DNA from: Clostridiales bacterium
GTDB lineage: Bacteria; Bacillota; Clostridia; Saccharofermentanales; Saccharofermentanaceae
Direction: 5' to 3'
Length of the DNA: 64,000 nucleotides
NCBI GenBank assembly: GCA_017478485.1
Contig: JAFVDI010000031.1
Span: 124,001-188,000 of the forward strand
Numbering within the stretch: the stretch's first letter is position 1; each line of letters begins with the position of its first letter. The translations under genes were made by a program, and so were the position numbers. A model generated the notes under the pieces. That model did no database searches. It was not told the DNA's origin and saw only the letters and a program-made list of their open reading frames with translations. Below are positions 1 to 8,882 of this stretch, one piece after another.

Positions 1-178
1 CTACGGAGCTGTTACCGCTGCTGATATTTCAGACACTCTCAAGGCATCCGGTTTCGAGATCGAGAAGAAGAAGGTCGTTATCAACAACCCAATCAAGAAC
101 ACGGGAATCTTTTCTGTTCGCGTTAAGCTTCACCCCAAGGTTTCAGCTGATATTAACGTTGAAGTCGTTGTTAACTGA
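1..178 (+). CDS. rplI: 50S ribosomal protein bL9, C-terminal part (5' end outside window)
   Basis: The first 58 codons visible, read from base 2 to TGA at 176-178, match the C-terminal domain of ribosomal protein bL9: GAVTAADISD, then the FEIEKKKV segment, then the closing beta strands ending in VEVVVN. bL9 binds 23S rRNA near the L1 stalk of the large subunit. Only the end of the gene is present, so its start and promoter cannot be judged. It lies 15 bases before dnaB, the usual rplI-dnaB order in Firmicutes, and is probably co-transcribed with it. Confidence 0.9.
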   Translation, partial: YGAVTAADISDTLKASGFEIEKKKVVINNPIKNTGIFSVRVKLHPKVSADINVEVVVN

Positions 179-193
179 CCGGAGCTGATAAAG

Positions 194-1822
194 ATGAACG
201 AAGATCCCGGATACATGGATAATCTTATAGATTCGGCTGCTCCCGCGCAGGAAGACACCGTCGAGATCGAGATGGCGCTCCTGTCTCTTTGCATGCGCAA
301 GGACAAGGCCATGCTTGAGGCGGTCGAGAGCAGGCTCGTTAAGGAGGATTTTTCTGATCCCCGCAACGTACTGATCTTCGGCACCATAGTCGACATGTTC
401 CTCAGCAATTCCAGCATTGACCGTTTCACGGTTACCAATGAGCTCGAGCGCAAAGGAGAGCTGGAACATGCGGGCGGACTCCGCTATATCTATAAGGTCG
501 GAGAGACGACAGCCGTTTCATCCAGCATCCAGAGCTACATTTCAGCGATCCGGGAGAAGAGTGATAAGAGCAAGCTCTTAAAAGAGATCGATAAGGTCAG
601 GGGACTGGCCGTAAGCGGTGAGAAGAGGGCATCAGAAGTCGTTGACTATGCCATCTCATCCATTTCCGCACTTAAGACTACCGGTGAGACCAAGGGATTT
701 GAGTCACTTTCATCAGTCCTCAAGACCGTAATGGTCGAGATGGGCGAGGAACTCAAGCCCGACAGCAACAGCAAGCTCGTAAAACTGGGTTTCCCCAAGC
801 TCGACGAGATGCTTGCCGGAGGTCTTAAACCCGGTTCTCTCAATATCCTTGCCGCCAGACCTGCCATGGGTAAGACGGCTCTTGCCATCAACATGGCAGC
901 CAATGTCGCAGCCACCAATAAGCCGGTAGCGATATTTTCACTCGAAATGTCCAAACAGGAAGTCGCGAAGAGGTTCATGTCAGCTTCAATGAACAAGCCT
1001 CTGACGCAGATCCTGTATTCACATAAGATGACTAACGATGACAAGAGGGAGATCAACAATGCCGTCGTTAAGCTTTCGGATTTCCCGGTCTACATCGACG
1101 ATACATCGGATATCAATCCGGTAACCATGAAATCCAAGCTTACCGAGCTTGCAGCAAAACCTGAATCCTGCCCAGCACTTGTAGTCGTCGACTACCTGCA
1201 GCTCATGAGCCTTCCCGGCAACGGCAACAGGTCGCGTAACGAAGAGGTTACCACTATCTCAAGGCAGCTCAAGCTCCTGGCAAAAGAGTTCGGGGTGCCT
1301 ATAATTGCGCTCTCACAGCTTTCAAGAGGCGCCGCAAAGAGAGATGACCATACACCGCAGCTTTCTGATTTGAGAGACTCCGGTGCCATTGAGCAGGACG
1401 CCGATACGGTCATGTTCATCGACCGTCCTGACTACTACAAGACAAGTGATGATGCTGCTCCCAAGAACGGCGACGGAGAAGAACCCGCCAGGGAGCAGAA
1501 CAGCGATAACGACAACGTCGTAAAGGATGCTTATATCTACCTGTCCAAGAACCGTCAGGGAAGGACCGGAAGGGATAAGGTCTGCTGGATCGCAAGAAAG
1601 ACGTTGTTCTACGAATTCGACAAGAACAGACACGATCCTGATGAGGATGCAAGCCCGTACACAAGAACCCAGGATTCGGACAGCGCGGCTTCGAACTATG
1701 TCTTCGAAGAGGAGGCTCCTGTCAGCGCGCCCGACAATTATGAGGAACCGCCCATGGAACCTGTTGATGACGAGCTTTTTGCAAATCCGAACAACGATTT
1801 TGACAGTGGCTTTTTGGAATAA
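194..1822 (+). CDS. dnaB: Replicative DNA helicase DnaB
   Basis: Hexameric replication-fork helicase. The N-terminal helical domain (about residues 15-125) is followed by a RecA-like motor with Walker A RPAMGKTALAINMA near 222, SLEMS just after it, Walker B VVVDYLQLM near 328-338, and QLSRGAAKRDD, which carries the usual sensor/finger region. The 542-residue length is well above the usual 440-460. The excess is a hydrophilic D/E/N-rich insert at about 414-441, just before DAYIYLSKNRQGRTG, and an acidic tail of about 70 residues after the core. The start is ATG with GGAG about 10 bases upstream. tilS begins on the very next base after the stop, so the two are translationally coupled. Function is certain from the family; the role of the tail is unknown. 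Confidence 0.96.
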   Translation: MNEDPGYMDNLIDSAAPAQEDTVEIEMALLSLCMRKDKAMLEAVESRLVKEDFSDPRNVLIFGTIVDMFLSNSSIDRFTVTNELERKGELEHAGGLRYIYKVGETTAVSSSIQSYISAIREKSDKSKLLKEIDKVRGLAVSGEKRASEVVDYAISSISALKTTGETKGFESLSSVLKTVMVEMGEELKPDSNSKLVKLGFPKLDEMLAGGLKPGSLNILAARPAMGKTALAINMAANVAATNKPVAIFSLEMSKQEVAKRFMSASMNKPLTQILYSHKMTNDDKREINNAVVKLSDFPVYIDDTSDINPVTMKSKLTELAAKPESCPALVVVDYLQLMSLPGNGNRSRNEEVTTISRQLKLLAKEFGVPIIALSQLSRGAAKRDDHTPQLSDLRDSGAIEQDADTVMFIDRPDYYKTSDDAAPKNGDGEEPAREQNSDNDNVVKDAYIYLSKNRQGRTGRDKVCWIARKTLFYEFDKNRHDPDEDASPYTRTQDSDSAASNYVFEEEAPVSAPDNYEEPPMEPVDDELFANPNNDFDSGFLE

Positions 1823-3403
1823 ATGAAGAACGAGGCAGGGAACAGTCTGAGACACGAGCTATCCCAGAGAGTTGGGAATTTCTGCCGTGAAAAAGGACTG
1901 CTTGACTGCGATGCGGTCATCACGGGCTGTTCCGGCGGACCGGATTCAGTAGCTCTCCTGCTCCTGCTTTCTGACCTGATCAAAGAGTCCGGAAAGCCCG
2001 TAAAACTTTACGCGATACATATTAACCATAACCTGAGGCCCGGTGACTGTGACAGGGACCAGGCTCTGACGGCCAAATTCTGCGTTTCGGTAAACGTGCC
2101 GCTCAAGATCGAGAATTTCGATGTCGAAAGGTATGCCGAAGACACCAGGATGTCCGTTGAGACGGCGGGCAGGATGCTCAGATATGAAGCCTTTGATGCC
2201 TATGCCGATGAGCTCAGGGAATCCAAGGGATACAAGGAGATCAGGATCGCGGTCGCCCACCACAAGAATGACCTTGCCGAGACCATGATGATGAACCTGT
2301 TCCGTGGGGCGGGCCTTGAGGGCCTCGTCAACCCCAAAGCCAGGACAGGCAACATAATAAGGCCTTTGCTCTGCTGCACCAAGAGCGAGCTTGAGGAAAT
2401 GCTCAGGCAGGAAAACATCAGATTTGCAGTAGACAAGACCAATCTCGAACCCGAAGGAACGCGCAATGTTTGGCGCAATGTCCTTTTCCCTGAAGTTGAG
2501 AAGAGGACCGGAGTAAATGCGTCAGGCTCGCTCAACAGAACATATTCCCTTATCGAGGATGACCTCGACTATCTTGCTTCTGAGGCTGAAAAAGCCTATG
2601 AGAGCTGCCTTTTGACGATCGGAAGAGACAAGAAAATCAAGGCTGTAGACTGTGAAAAAGCCGGGAAACTTGCGCCAGCCATGAGTTCCAGGGTAATAAG
2701 GAAACTCTGGCAGGAGACTTTTGGCAACCTGACCGATTTCGAGACTGCAAATCTCAAGCTTTGCAGCGAACTGATCGGCAGGAAGAACAAGGGCGGGGAA
2801 GTGATCCTTCCGATGCCGTTTTCGCGCAAGGCTTACAGGTTCGGAAACATATTCTGCTTTTCATCTGATCCCGCCGCAAAGGACTGCGCCTCGGCCATAG
2901 CTTCTGACATGGGCCTTATTGTTGCCGGAGGACCGGTCTCGGTCAGTATTCCGGTTCCCGGAAAATTCGGGCAGGACGGAGCGATTGCCGTAAAAATTCC
3001 TAACACGGATCTCTATATTAATATATATTTATTTGAGAATAAGGGTGATTTAGAGTATAATAATTTTTCGTGGTTTTGCCCGATCGAATATGCGCAGGAC
3101 GGTAAACTCGCACTGCTCAATTCTTCGGCGGATCCGAAGTCCCGTGTATTCGGAAAAGCCGGCGCGTCCGGTTCGAAGAAGGTCACAAGGCTCTTTACGG
3201 ACCTTAAGGTTCCTGAAAGCGCCAGAGACGGCGTTCTTTATGTTGCGCGGAATGACGGAGACAGGATCTTATGGATCCCTGGCGTTGGACACGCTTCAGG
3301 TTTCACAAGTCCGCTGAGCCGCGAAAGATACGGGCAGGCTGAAGGAAAAATGACTGCAGGAATACTTAAGATTACTTTGGAGAGACGTCAAGATGGCAAT
3401 TGA
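1823..3403 (+). CDS. tilS: tRNA(Ile)-lysidine synthase TilS
   Basis: ATP-dependent ligase that converts the wobble cytidine of the CAU-anticodon tRNA(Ile) to lysidine, so that it reads AUA. The N-terminal PP-loop motif is CSGGPDSVALLLLL near residues 34-47, followed by HINHNLRPGD and the VAHHKNDLAET segment typical of TilS. The 526-residue length includes the C-terminal substrate-binding domains (substrate-tRNA recognition). Its ATG abuts the dnaB stop codon with no spacer, and its 3' end overlaps hpt by 11 bases, giving a tight tilS-hpt-ftsH arrangement that is conserved in Firmicutes. A short AT-rich patch at 3015-3070 contrasts with the GC-richer surroundings but keeps the frame open. Confidence 0.95.
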   Translation: MKNEAGNSLRHELSQRVGNFCREKGLLDCDAVITGCSGGPDSVALLLLLSDLIKESGKPVKLYAIHINHNLRPGDCDRDQALTAKFCVSVNVPLKIENFDVERYAEDTRMSVETAGRMLRYEAFDAYADELRESKGYKEIRIAVAHHKNDLAETMMMNLFRGAGLEGLVNPKARTGNIIRPLLCCTKSELEEMLRQENIRFAVDKTNLEPEGTRNVWRNVLFPEVEKRTGVNASGSLNRTYSLIEDDLDYLASEAEKAYESCLLTIGRDKKIKAVDCEKAGKLAPAMSSRVIRKLWQETFGNLTDFETANLKLCSELIGRKNKGGEVILPMPFSRKAYRFGNIFCFSSDPAAKDCASAIASDMGLIVAGGPVSVSIPVPGKFGQDGAIAVKIPNTDLYINIYLFENKGDLEYNNFSWFCPIEYAQDGKLALLNSSADPKSRVFGKAGASGSKKVTRLFTDLKVPESARDGVLYVARNDGDRILWIPGVGHASGFTSPLSRERYGQAEGKMTAGILKITLERRQDGN

Positions 3404-3917
3404 CACATCGAGGGTTCTGGTAACACACGAACAGATCGAAGAAATGCTCACAAGGCTTTCAGATCAGCTTAACCGCGACTATGAGGGCAAGCACCTTGTA
3501 GTAGTGGGAATCCTTACGGGTGCTTTCATATTCACTTCTGACCTCGTAAGACGTCTTAATATGCCTGTTACGGTTGATTTCATGCAGGTATCTAGCTATG
3601 TGGGAGAGATCTCATCAGGTGTCCTCAAAATCAAGAAGGATCTGAGTTACGATATAGCAGGCAAGGATGTCCTCATTGTTGAAGATATCGTTGATACAGG
3701 CAGAACGCTGGAGCTCCTCATGGAGCAGCTCCGGAAGAGAAATCCTGCCTCTTTGAAGGTCTGTACGGCTTTCGATAAGCCTGCAAGGAGAGTCAACAGC
3801 TTCGTGCCCGATTACAACGGGCTTACGGTTCCGGACGAGTTCATCGTAGGCTACGGCCTCGATCTCGACGGAGAATACAGGAATTTTGACGACATAAGGA
3901 TCGTTAGAAAGGTTTAG
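3393..3917 (+). CDS. hpt: Hypoxanthine-guanine phosphoribosyltransferase
   Basis: Purine salvage enzyme that joins hypoxanthine or guanine to PRPP to give IMP or GMP. The 174-residue length is normal. The PRPP-binding loop is seen as VLIVEDIVDTGRTLELL (about residues 91-107), and the N-terminal LVVVGILTGAFIFTSDLVRR and C-terminal FIVGYGLDLDGEYRN segments are family hallmarks. It overlaps the end of tilS by 11 bases and ends 7 bases before ftsH, so it is the middle gene of a tilS-hpt-ftsH operon. Confidence 0.96.
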   Translation: MAIDTSRVLVTHEQIEEMLTRLSDQLNRDYEGKHLVVVGILTGAFIFTSDLVRRLNMPVTVDFMQVSSYVGEISSGVLKIKKDLSYDIAGKDVLIVEDIVDTGRTLELLMEQLRKRNPASLKVCTAFDKPARRVNSFVPDYNGLTVPDEFIVGYGLDLDGEYRNFDDIRIVRKV

Positions 3918-3924
3918 GTTAAGA

Positions 3925-5976
3925 ATGTCTGAAAAAGGTGAAGGAAACAGAGGACCGCGTTTCGGAGGACTGTTTTTCTATCTGATCATGCTGGCTGTGC
4001 TCGTCGTATTCTCGACGATCGTTTTCGGCGGTAATTACGGAAAGAAGGAACAGGCCAAGCTGTCTGATGTACTGGGTTATATCGATAACTCGAAGAACGA
4101 GGTCGAACTCGTTGAAGTTAAGGGAACGGTAGTTACCGTCAGATACAAGAATGAACAGGGACAGCTTGCGGAGATCTCCCAGTCGATCCCTTATGAATAC
4201 GTTGATGATCTCATTGCAAAGCTCGAGACAGCAAAATCACAGGGCAAGATCAAGGATTACAATTACACTGAGCCTTTTGACTGGTCGATAATCCTTAACA
4301 TCGGAAGCCTCCTGATGGCTGCCGTCATTATCATCGTGCTCTTCATAAACATCAGCAGACAGAGCAGGGAAGGCAGCAGCGTCTTCAGCTTCGGCAACAA
4401 CCGTGCAAGAGTCTCCGATCCCAGCAAGGTCAAGGTCAAGTTCTCTGATGTTGCAGGTTCCGTAGAAGAGAAGGAAGAGCTTTCCGAGATCGTCGACTTC
4501 CTCAAGAATCCTAAGAAATACAGGGAACTCGGTGCAAAGATCCCGAAGGGCGTTCTCCTTTACGGTGCTCCCGGTACCGGTAAGACACTCCTTGCACGTG
4601 CAGTTGCAGGTGAGGCAGGTGTTAAGTTTTTCTACATCTCAGGTTCCGACTTCGTCGAGATGCTCGTAGGTGTAGGCGCTTCACGTGTAAGATCGCTTTT
4701 CGCAGATGCAAAGAGAGAAGCTCCTTCCGTAGTCTTCATCGATGAAATCGATGCTGTCGGTCGTAAGAGAGGTGCAGGCCTCGGAGGCGGACAGGACGAG
4801 CGTGAGCAGACATTGAACCAGATCCTCGTTGAGATGGATGGTTTTGACGTTAACTCCAACATTATCGTAATGGCTGCAACAAACCGTGTGGACGTTCTCG
4901 ACCCGGCACTCTTACATCCGGGAAGATTCGACCGCCGCATCATGGTCAACATGCCTGATGCCGATGAGCGTGAAGCCATTCTCAAGATCCACGCAAAGAA
5001 CAAGCCTCTTGCTAAAGATGTAAGTCTCAGGGAAGTTGCTCTTTCAACGGTCGGCTTTACAGGTGCAGACCTTGAGAATCTCCTTAATGAGGCAGCGCTA
5101 ATGACTGCGCGTCACAACAAGAAAGAGATTTCCATGCTCGAAGTCACGGACGCAATGTTCCGTGTCCAGATGGGTCCCCAGAAGAATTCCAAGAAGCTCA
5201 GTGACAAAGTCAAGAAGCTTACTTCCTACCACGAAGCAGGCCACGCAGTCGTTTTGAGGGCGACCTCCGAGTTCGAGAAAGTTGACAGGGTTACCATCAT
5301 CCCGGCAGGTCAGGCAGGCGGATACACCGCTTATAAGCCGATCGAGGATACAGATTACTATACCGAGAAGATGCTCCTTGATACCATCAAGATGAGCCTC
5401 GGCGGACGTGCTGCAGAGGAGATCTTCTTAGGTGAGGTTTCCACCGGTGCATCCTCTGACCTCAAGCACTGCAATGACATCGCCAAGAATATGATCAAGC
5501 GTTACGGCCTTTCCAAGAAGTTCCGCAACATGGTCTTCGGTGACGATAACGATGAGGTATTCCTCGGATACTCCATGGGCCAGGTCCAGAGCTATTCCGA
5601 GCAGACCGCTGCAGCCATCGATGCCGAGATCAAGGCGATAATCGATGAGTGCTATGCTGAGACCAAACGCATCCTGATCGAGAAGCAGGCAGTAGTTGAA
5701 GGTCTTGCACAGAGACTTATGAAGAAGCTCACCGTTGACGGTCCTGACTTCGAGAAGATCTATGTCAACAACGGTGATCTTTCCGCAGTATATCCCCAGG
5801 AGTACGCCACTGCAGCTGAAGCTTCCGTGTCAGCTGAGGAGAGCGCGCCTGTTGAATCGGAGGCTGAACCTCAGGCAGAAGAACCCGCCAAGGTTGAAGA
5901 AACACCTTCCTGGCCGGCAGAAGCCGCAAACCTGGATCACGATTCACAGACTCCTGACCCCGGACCGACGGATTGA
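3925..5976 (+). CDS. ftsH: ATP-dependent zinc metalloprotease FtsH
   Basis: Membrane-anchored AAA+ protease that degrades misfolded membrane proteins and selected regulators. TM1 is at about residues 14-34, an external domain follows, and TM2 is at about 115-138. The AAA module has Walker A GAPGTGKT near 213-220, Walker B FIDEIDAVG, and the second region of homology ending HPGRFDRR. The zinc-protease motif is HEAGH near 435, with the distal aspartate in GASSDLKHC. The C-terminal tail of about 70 residues is rich in A, E and P, which is longer than needed for proteolysis. Last gene of the tilS-hpt-ftsH run; a strong hairpin terminator follows at 5997. Confidence 0.97.
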   Translation: MSEKGEGNRGPRFGGLFFYLIMLAVLVVFSTIVFGGNYGKKEQAKLSDVLGYIDNSKNEVELVEVKGTVVTVRYKNEQGQLAEISQSIPYEYVDDLIAKLETAKSQGKIKDYNYTEPFDWSIILNIGSLLMAAVIIIVLFINISRQSREGSSVFSFGNNRARVSDPSKVKVKFSDVAGSVEEKEELSEIVDFLKNPKKYRELGAKIPKGVLLYGAPGTGKTLLARAVAGEAGVKFFYISGSDFVEMLVGVGASRVRSLFADAKREAPSVVFIDEIDAVGRKRGAGLGGGQDEREQTLNQILVEMDGFDVNSNIIVMAATNRVDVLDPALLHPGRFDRRIMVNMPDADEREAILKIHAKNKPLAKDVSLREVALSTVGFTGADLENLLNEAALMTARHNKKEISMLEVTDAMFRVQMGPQKNSKKLSDKVKKLTSYHEAGHAVVLRATSEFEKVDRVTIIPAGQAGGYTAYKPIEDTDYYTEKMLLDTIKMSLGGRAAEEIFLGEVSTGASSDLKHCNDIAKNMIKRYGLSKKFRNMVFGDDNDEVFLGYSMGQVQSYSEQTAAAIDAEIKAIIDECYAETKRILIEKQAVVEGLAQRLMKKLTVDGPDFEKIYVNNGDLSAVYPQEYATAAEASVSAEESAPVESEAEPQAEEPAKVEETPSWPAEAANLDHDSQTPDPGPTD

Positions 5977-5996
5977 TTTTGGAATAACAAGTATAA

Positions 5997-6035
5997 AGGC
6001 TGCTTCAGGTTTTTGAGGCAGCCTTTTTCATTTTT
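5997..6035 (+). terminator. Rho-independent terminator after ftsH
   Basis: An 11-bp stem (AGGCTGCTTCA against TGAGGCAGCCT, with one G-U pair) encloses a 6-base loop, followed by TTTTCATTTTT. It closes the dnaB-tilS-hpt-ftsH block and separates it from the AT-rich cassette. Confidence 0.9.
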
Positions 6036-6091
6036 ATGTGGATATGCCGGCATGTTCACACATTCTTTCAAAAACCTTATTTCCGTATTTG

Positions 6092-6120
6092 TTGAATTGT
6101 ATTTGATTAAGGTGTAAAAA
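6092..6120 (+). promoter_or_regulatory. Candidate sigma-A promoter for the YidC-fusion cassette
   Basis: TTGAAT at 6092-6097, a 17-base spacer, and TAAAAA at 6115-6120. The -35 is good and the -10 is weak. It lies 29 bases upstream of the start codon, after the ftsH terminator, so it is a reasonable promoter for the two-gene cassette. AT-richness makes chance matches likely. Confidence 0.45.
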
Positions 6121-6149
6121 TATTCTGAGATTGTTTTAAAAGGATAATT

Positions 6150-8882
6150 ATGAGTTTTCTATATAACCTTATCATCCAGCCGCTGATATTAATCTATGAT
6201 GTTCTGTTCTCGTTGTTTTACGAAATGCTCGAGAATCCTTTATCATCAGTTATTGCGTTAAGTATAGTAATCAATCTTCTGGTTCTTCCTTTATACAGGA
6301 AAGCCGATCTGATTCAGAAGGAACAGCATGAAAAAGTTCTGAAAATGAAGAAGTGGGTTGATCACATCAATAAGCATTTTCATGGTGATAAGCGTTTTAT
6401 GATGCTGTCTGCTTATTACAGAATAGAAGGATACAGTCCTGTCAGTACACTTAAAGAAGCAGTTCCGCTTTTACTTCAGATACCGTTTTTCATAGCTGCA
6501 TACAGATACATTTCATCCATTCCTTTGTTAGGCGGTACAGCCTGGGGACCGATAAAGGATCTTAGCTCTCCTGACAGATTAATAACTGCAGCTGGTTTAA
6601 CGATCAATGTACTTCCGATAATAATGACACTCATAAACCTGGTGTCCGGATTCATTTACTCTAAGAATTTGTTGTTAAGACAGAAAATTCAAATTTATGG
6701 ATTGGCATTGGTTTTTCTTGTGCTTTTGTATAATAGTCCGTCGGGGCTGGTTATTTACTGGATCATGAACAATATATTCTCTTTATGTAAGAATATTTAT
6801 TATCTGAAACTTCAGAAGCACAGACAATATATCAATGTCATTCTGTCATTTATGCTGGTTGTTTTTGTCATCGTTGAAATGTCATTATTTAAGATCGACA
6901 GACCGAGTGACGTTTTATTATCTGAGGTCATGATAGCATATGCCGTTGTTAACATGATAATTACGGCTATGCAGATCAAGCAAACTAAGCTGCCCCGTTC
7001 ATTAGAATGGGTGAGTTCACTGTTTGCGGAATGTGACAGGAAGACTATTATCTACAGGATTCTATTACCGGAATTATGTCTTGTGATGCTTCTTGGTTTT
7101 TATATTCCATCTAAAGTAATATCCTCTTCTCCGCTGGAATTTATCAGGTTGGCTGATGGCAGTTTTCAATCTGATCTTCTGATTTATCCTGCGGTTGTAT
7201 ATACAGGATTAATTCTTATCTGGACTACAGTCATGATTCTCTCAAGAGAGGGAAAGAAACGCCAGTTGATGATATTCGGTCTTTGGGCGGTACTTGGAGC
7301 GGCATTATTTAATCAGTTTATAACAAAAGCCGATACGGATTCATTATATTCAGATCTGACTTTTGACGTCAGCCTTAATTATTCACAATCTGTAATTGTG
7401 GTTAATGTGATATTAAGTATAGTTGCTGCTGTTATTTTGGTATTCTTTCCGATTAAAACAAAGAAGTTGTACAAGCATATTTCAGTTGTACTGTGCGCCG
7501 CTTTGTTTTCATTATTTGTGTTGAATATCGTTAAGATCAATAAAGAGTTGAAAGAATCAGAAGTTTTGAAAACTGTGACGCAATCAACTGAATCACCGCT
7601 GACACTAAGCAAAAACGGTAAAAATGTCGTGGTTTTCATGCTGGATCGTGCCGTTGGGAGTTTTGTTCCGTATATATTTGATGAAAAGCCTGAACTGAAA
7701 GAATCTTTTAAAGGTTTTGTCTATTATCCTAATACAGTATCTTTTGGCTTGAAGACCAATTATGGTGCACCTGCGCTTTTTGGCGGATACGAATATTCTC
7801 CATATGAAATGGACAAGCGTAATAATGAACTGTTAGTTGATAAGCATAATGAAGCTCTTAAAGTTATGCCTGTAATGTTTATGAAAGAAGGATACCGCGT
7901 TACAGTCTGTGATCCGCCATATGCTAACTATAAGGATATTCCGGACTTGTCAATATATGACGAGTACCCTGAGATAAATGCATACAATCTTACCGGTAAA
8001 TATACCGAAAAACTGAATCTTGAAAATGTTGAAGTAAGACAGAAGCATAATTTCATGTTATATGGTTTTTTCAGAACAGCACCGCTTTGCTTGCGCAAGA
8101 TTATTTATGATCACGGACGATATCTTTCCATGAACAGCCGTTCAAGGAGCGGATATACGACAACGATGCTTGATTCTTACAGTGTTTTATGGAATCTGAA
8201 CAGTATTACTTCTGTGTATGATTCTGAACAAGGAAGTTTCCTGATGCTGCAGAATGCTACACCTCATAATCCGACATTGCTAAATCCGCCTGATTATGCG
8301 GTTGATGGAAGCCCGGCGAATTTTTATCAGAAGTATTCTGATCTGGTCCATGAGGGCAGAGTTATGAAGATTGAGAACCAAACTCAAAGGAGTCATTACT
8401 GTATTAACGTGGCTACTTATCAGGCAGTTGCAAAGTGGCTTGATTATCTTAGAGAGGATGGTGTTTATGACAATACCAGGATCATCTTTGTTGCCGATCA
8501 TGGCTATAATCTTGAACAGTTTCCCGATATTATTCATCCTTTGGGTTTTGATGTTGAAGCCGTTAATCCGCTATTGATGGTTAAAGATTTCAATTCGAAT
8601 GGTGAATTTAAAACGGATAACACTTTCATGACTAATGCAGATGTTGCTACTTTGGCTTCTAAAGGTGTTATTAAAGAACCCAAGAATCCGTTTACAGGTG
8701 TTCCAATCAATGACAGTTTGAAACAGAATGGACCTATTATCGTTACTGATTCATTGAATTATATGGTCGCATTGAATAATGGAACCACATATGACCTTGA
8801 TGGCGGCAAGTGGTGGCTGGTTCACGACAATATATTTGATTTGAAAAACTGGTCGTTAATGGATAAGGAGGGAGCTGCATGA
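6150..8882 (+). CDS. YidC/Oxa1-like membrane domain fused to an alkaline-phosphatase-superfamily (phosphoglycerol-transferase-like) domain
   Basis: A 910-residue two-part protein. Residues 1 to about 225 resemble YidC/Oxa1 insertases: a TM segment ending VLPLYRKADLIQKEQ, a helical cytoplasmic loop, LKEAVPLLLQIPFFIAAYRY, and a TM ending in the hallmark SPSGLVIYWIMNNIFSL. Residues about 225-460 add several TM helices. From about 489 a soluble, probably extracytoplasmic domain begins with VVVFMLDRA (metal-ligand Asp), then KTNYGAP near 535 (candidate nucleophile Thr) and FVADHGYN near 782 (metal ligands Asp-His), the layout of sulfatase/LtaS-type enzymes. Aligned by eye to E. coli YidC, the conserved groove arginine (in VRGIMYPL) is Asn here (INLLVLPL), so classical insertase activity is doubtful. 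It overlaps the next gene by 4 bases. I infer a role in building or modifying a glycerophosphate-type envelope polymer. Markedly AT-rich. Confidence 0.8.
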   Translation: MSFLYNLIIQPLILIYDVLFSLFYEMLENPLSSVIALSIVINLLVLPLYRKADLIQKEQHEKVLKMKKWVDHINKHFHGDKRFMMLSAYYRIEGYSPVSTLKEAVPLLLQIPFFIAAYRYISSIPLLGGTAWGPIKDLSSPDRLITAAGLTINVLPIIMTLINLVSGFIYSKNLLLRQKIQIYGLALVFLVLLYNSPSGLVIYWIMNNIFSLCKNIYYLKLQKHRQYINVILSFMLVVFVIVEMSLFKIDRPSDVLLSEVMIAYAVVNMIITAMQIKQTKLPRSLEWVSSLFAECDRKTIIYRILLPELCLVMLLGFYIPSKVISSSPLEFIRLADGSFQSDLLIYPAVVYTGLILIWTTVMILSREGKKRQLMIFGLWAVLGAALFNQFITKADTDSLYSDLTFDVSLNYSQSVIVVNVILSIVAAVILVFFPIKTKKLYKHISVVLCAALFSLFVLNIVKINKELKESEVLKTVTQSTESPLTLSKNGKNVVVFMLDRAVGSFVPYIFDEKPELKESFKGFVYYPNTVSFGLKTNYGAPALFGGYEYSPYEMDKRNNELLVDKHNEALKVMPVMFMKEGYRVTVCDPPYANYKDIPDLSIYDEYPEINAYNLTGKYTEKLNLENVEVRQKHNFMLYGFFRTAPLCLRKIIYDHGRYLSMNSRSRSGYTTTMLDSYSVLWNLNSITSVYDSEQGSFLMLQNATPHNPTLLNPPDYAVDGSPANFYQKYSDLVHEGRVMKIENQTQRSHYCINVATYQAVAKWLDYLREDGVYDNTRIIFVADHGYNLEQFPDIIHPLGFDVEAVNPLLMVKDFNSNGEFKTDNTFMTNADVATLASKGVIKEPKNPFTGVPINDSLKQNGPIIVTDSLNYMVALNNGTTYDLDGGKWWLVHDNIFDLKNWSLMDKEGAA

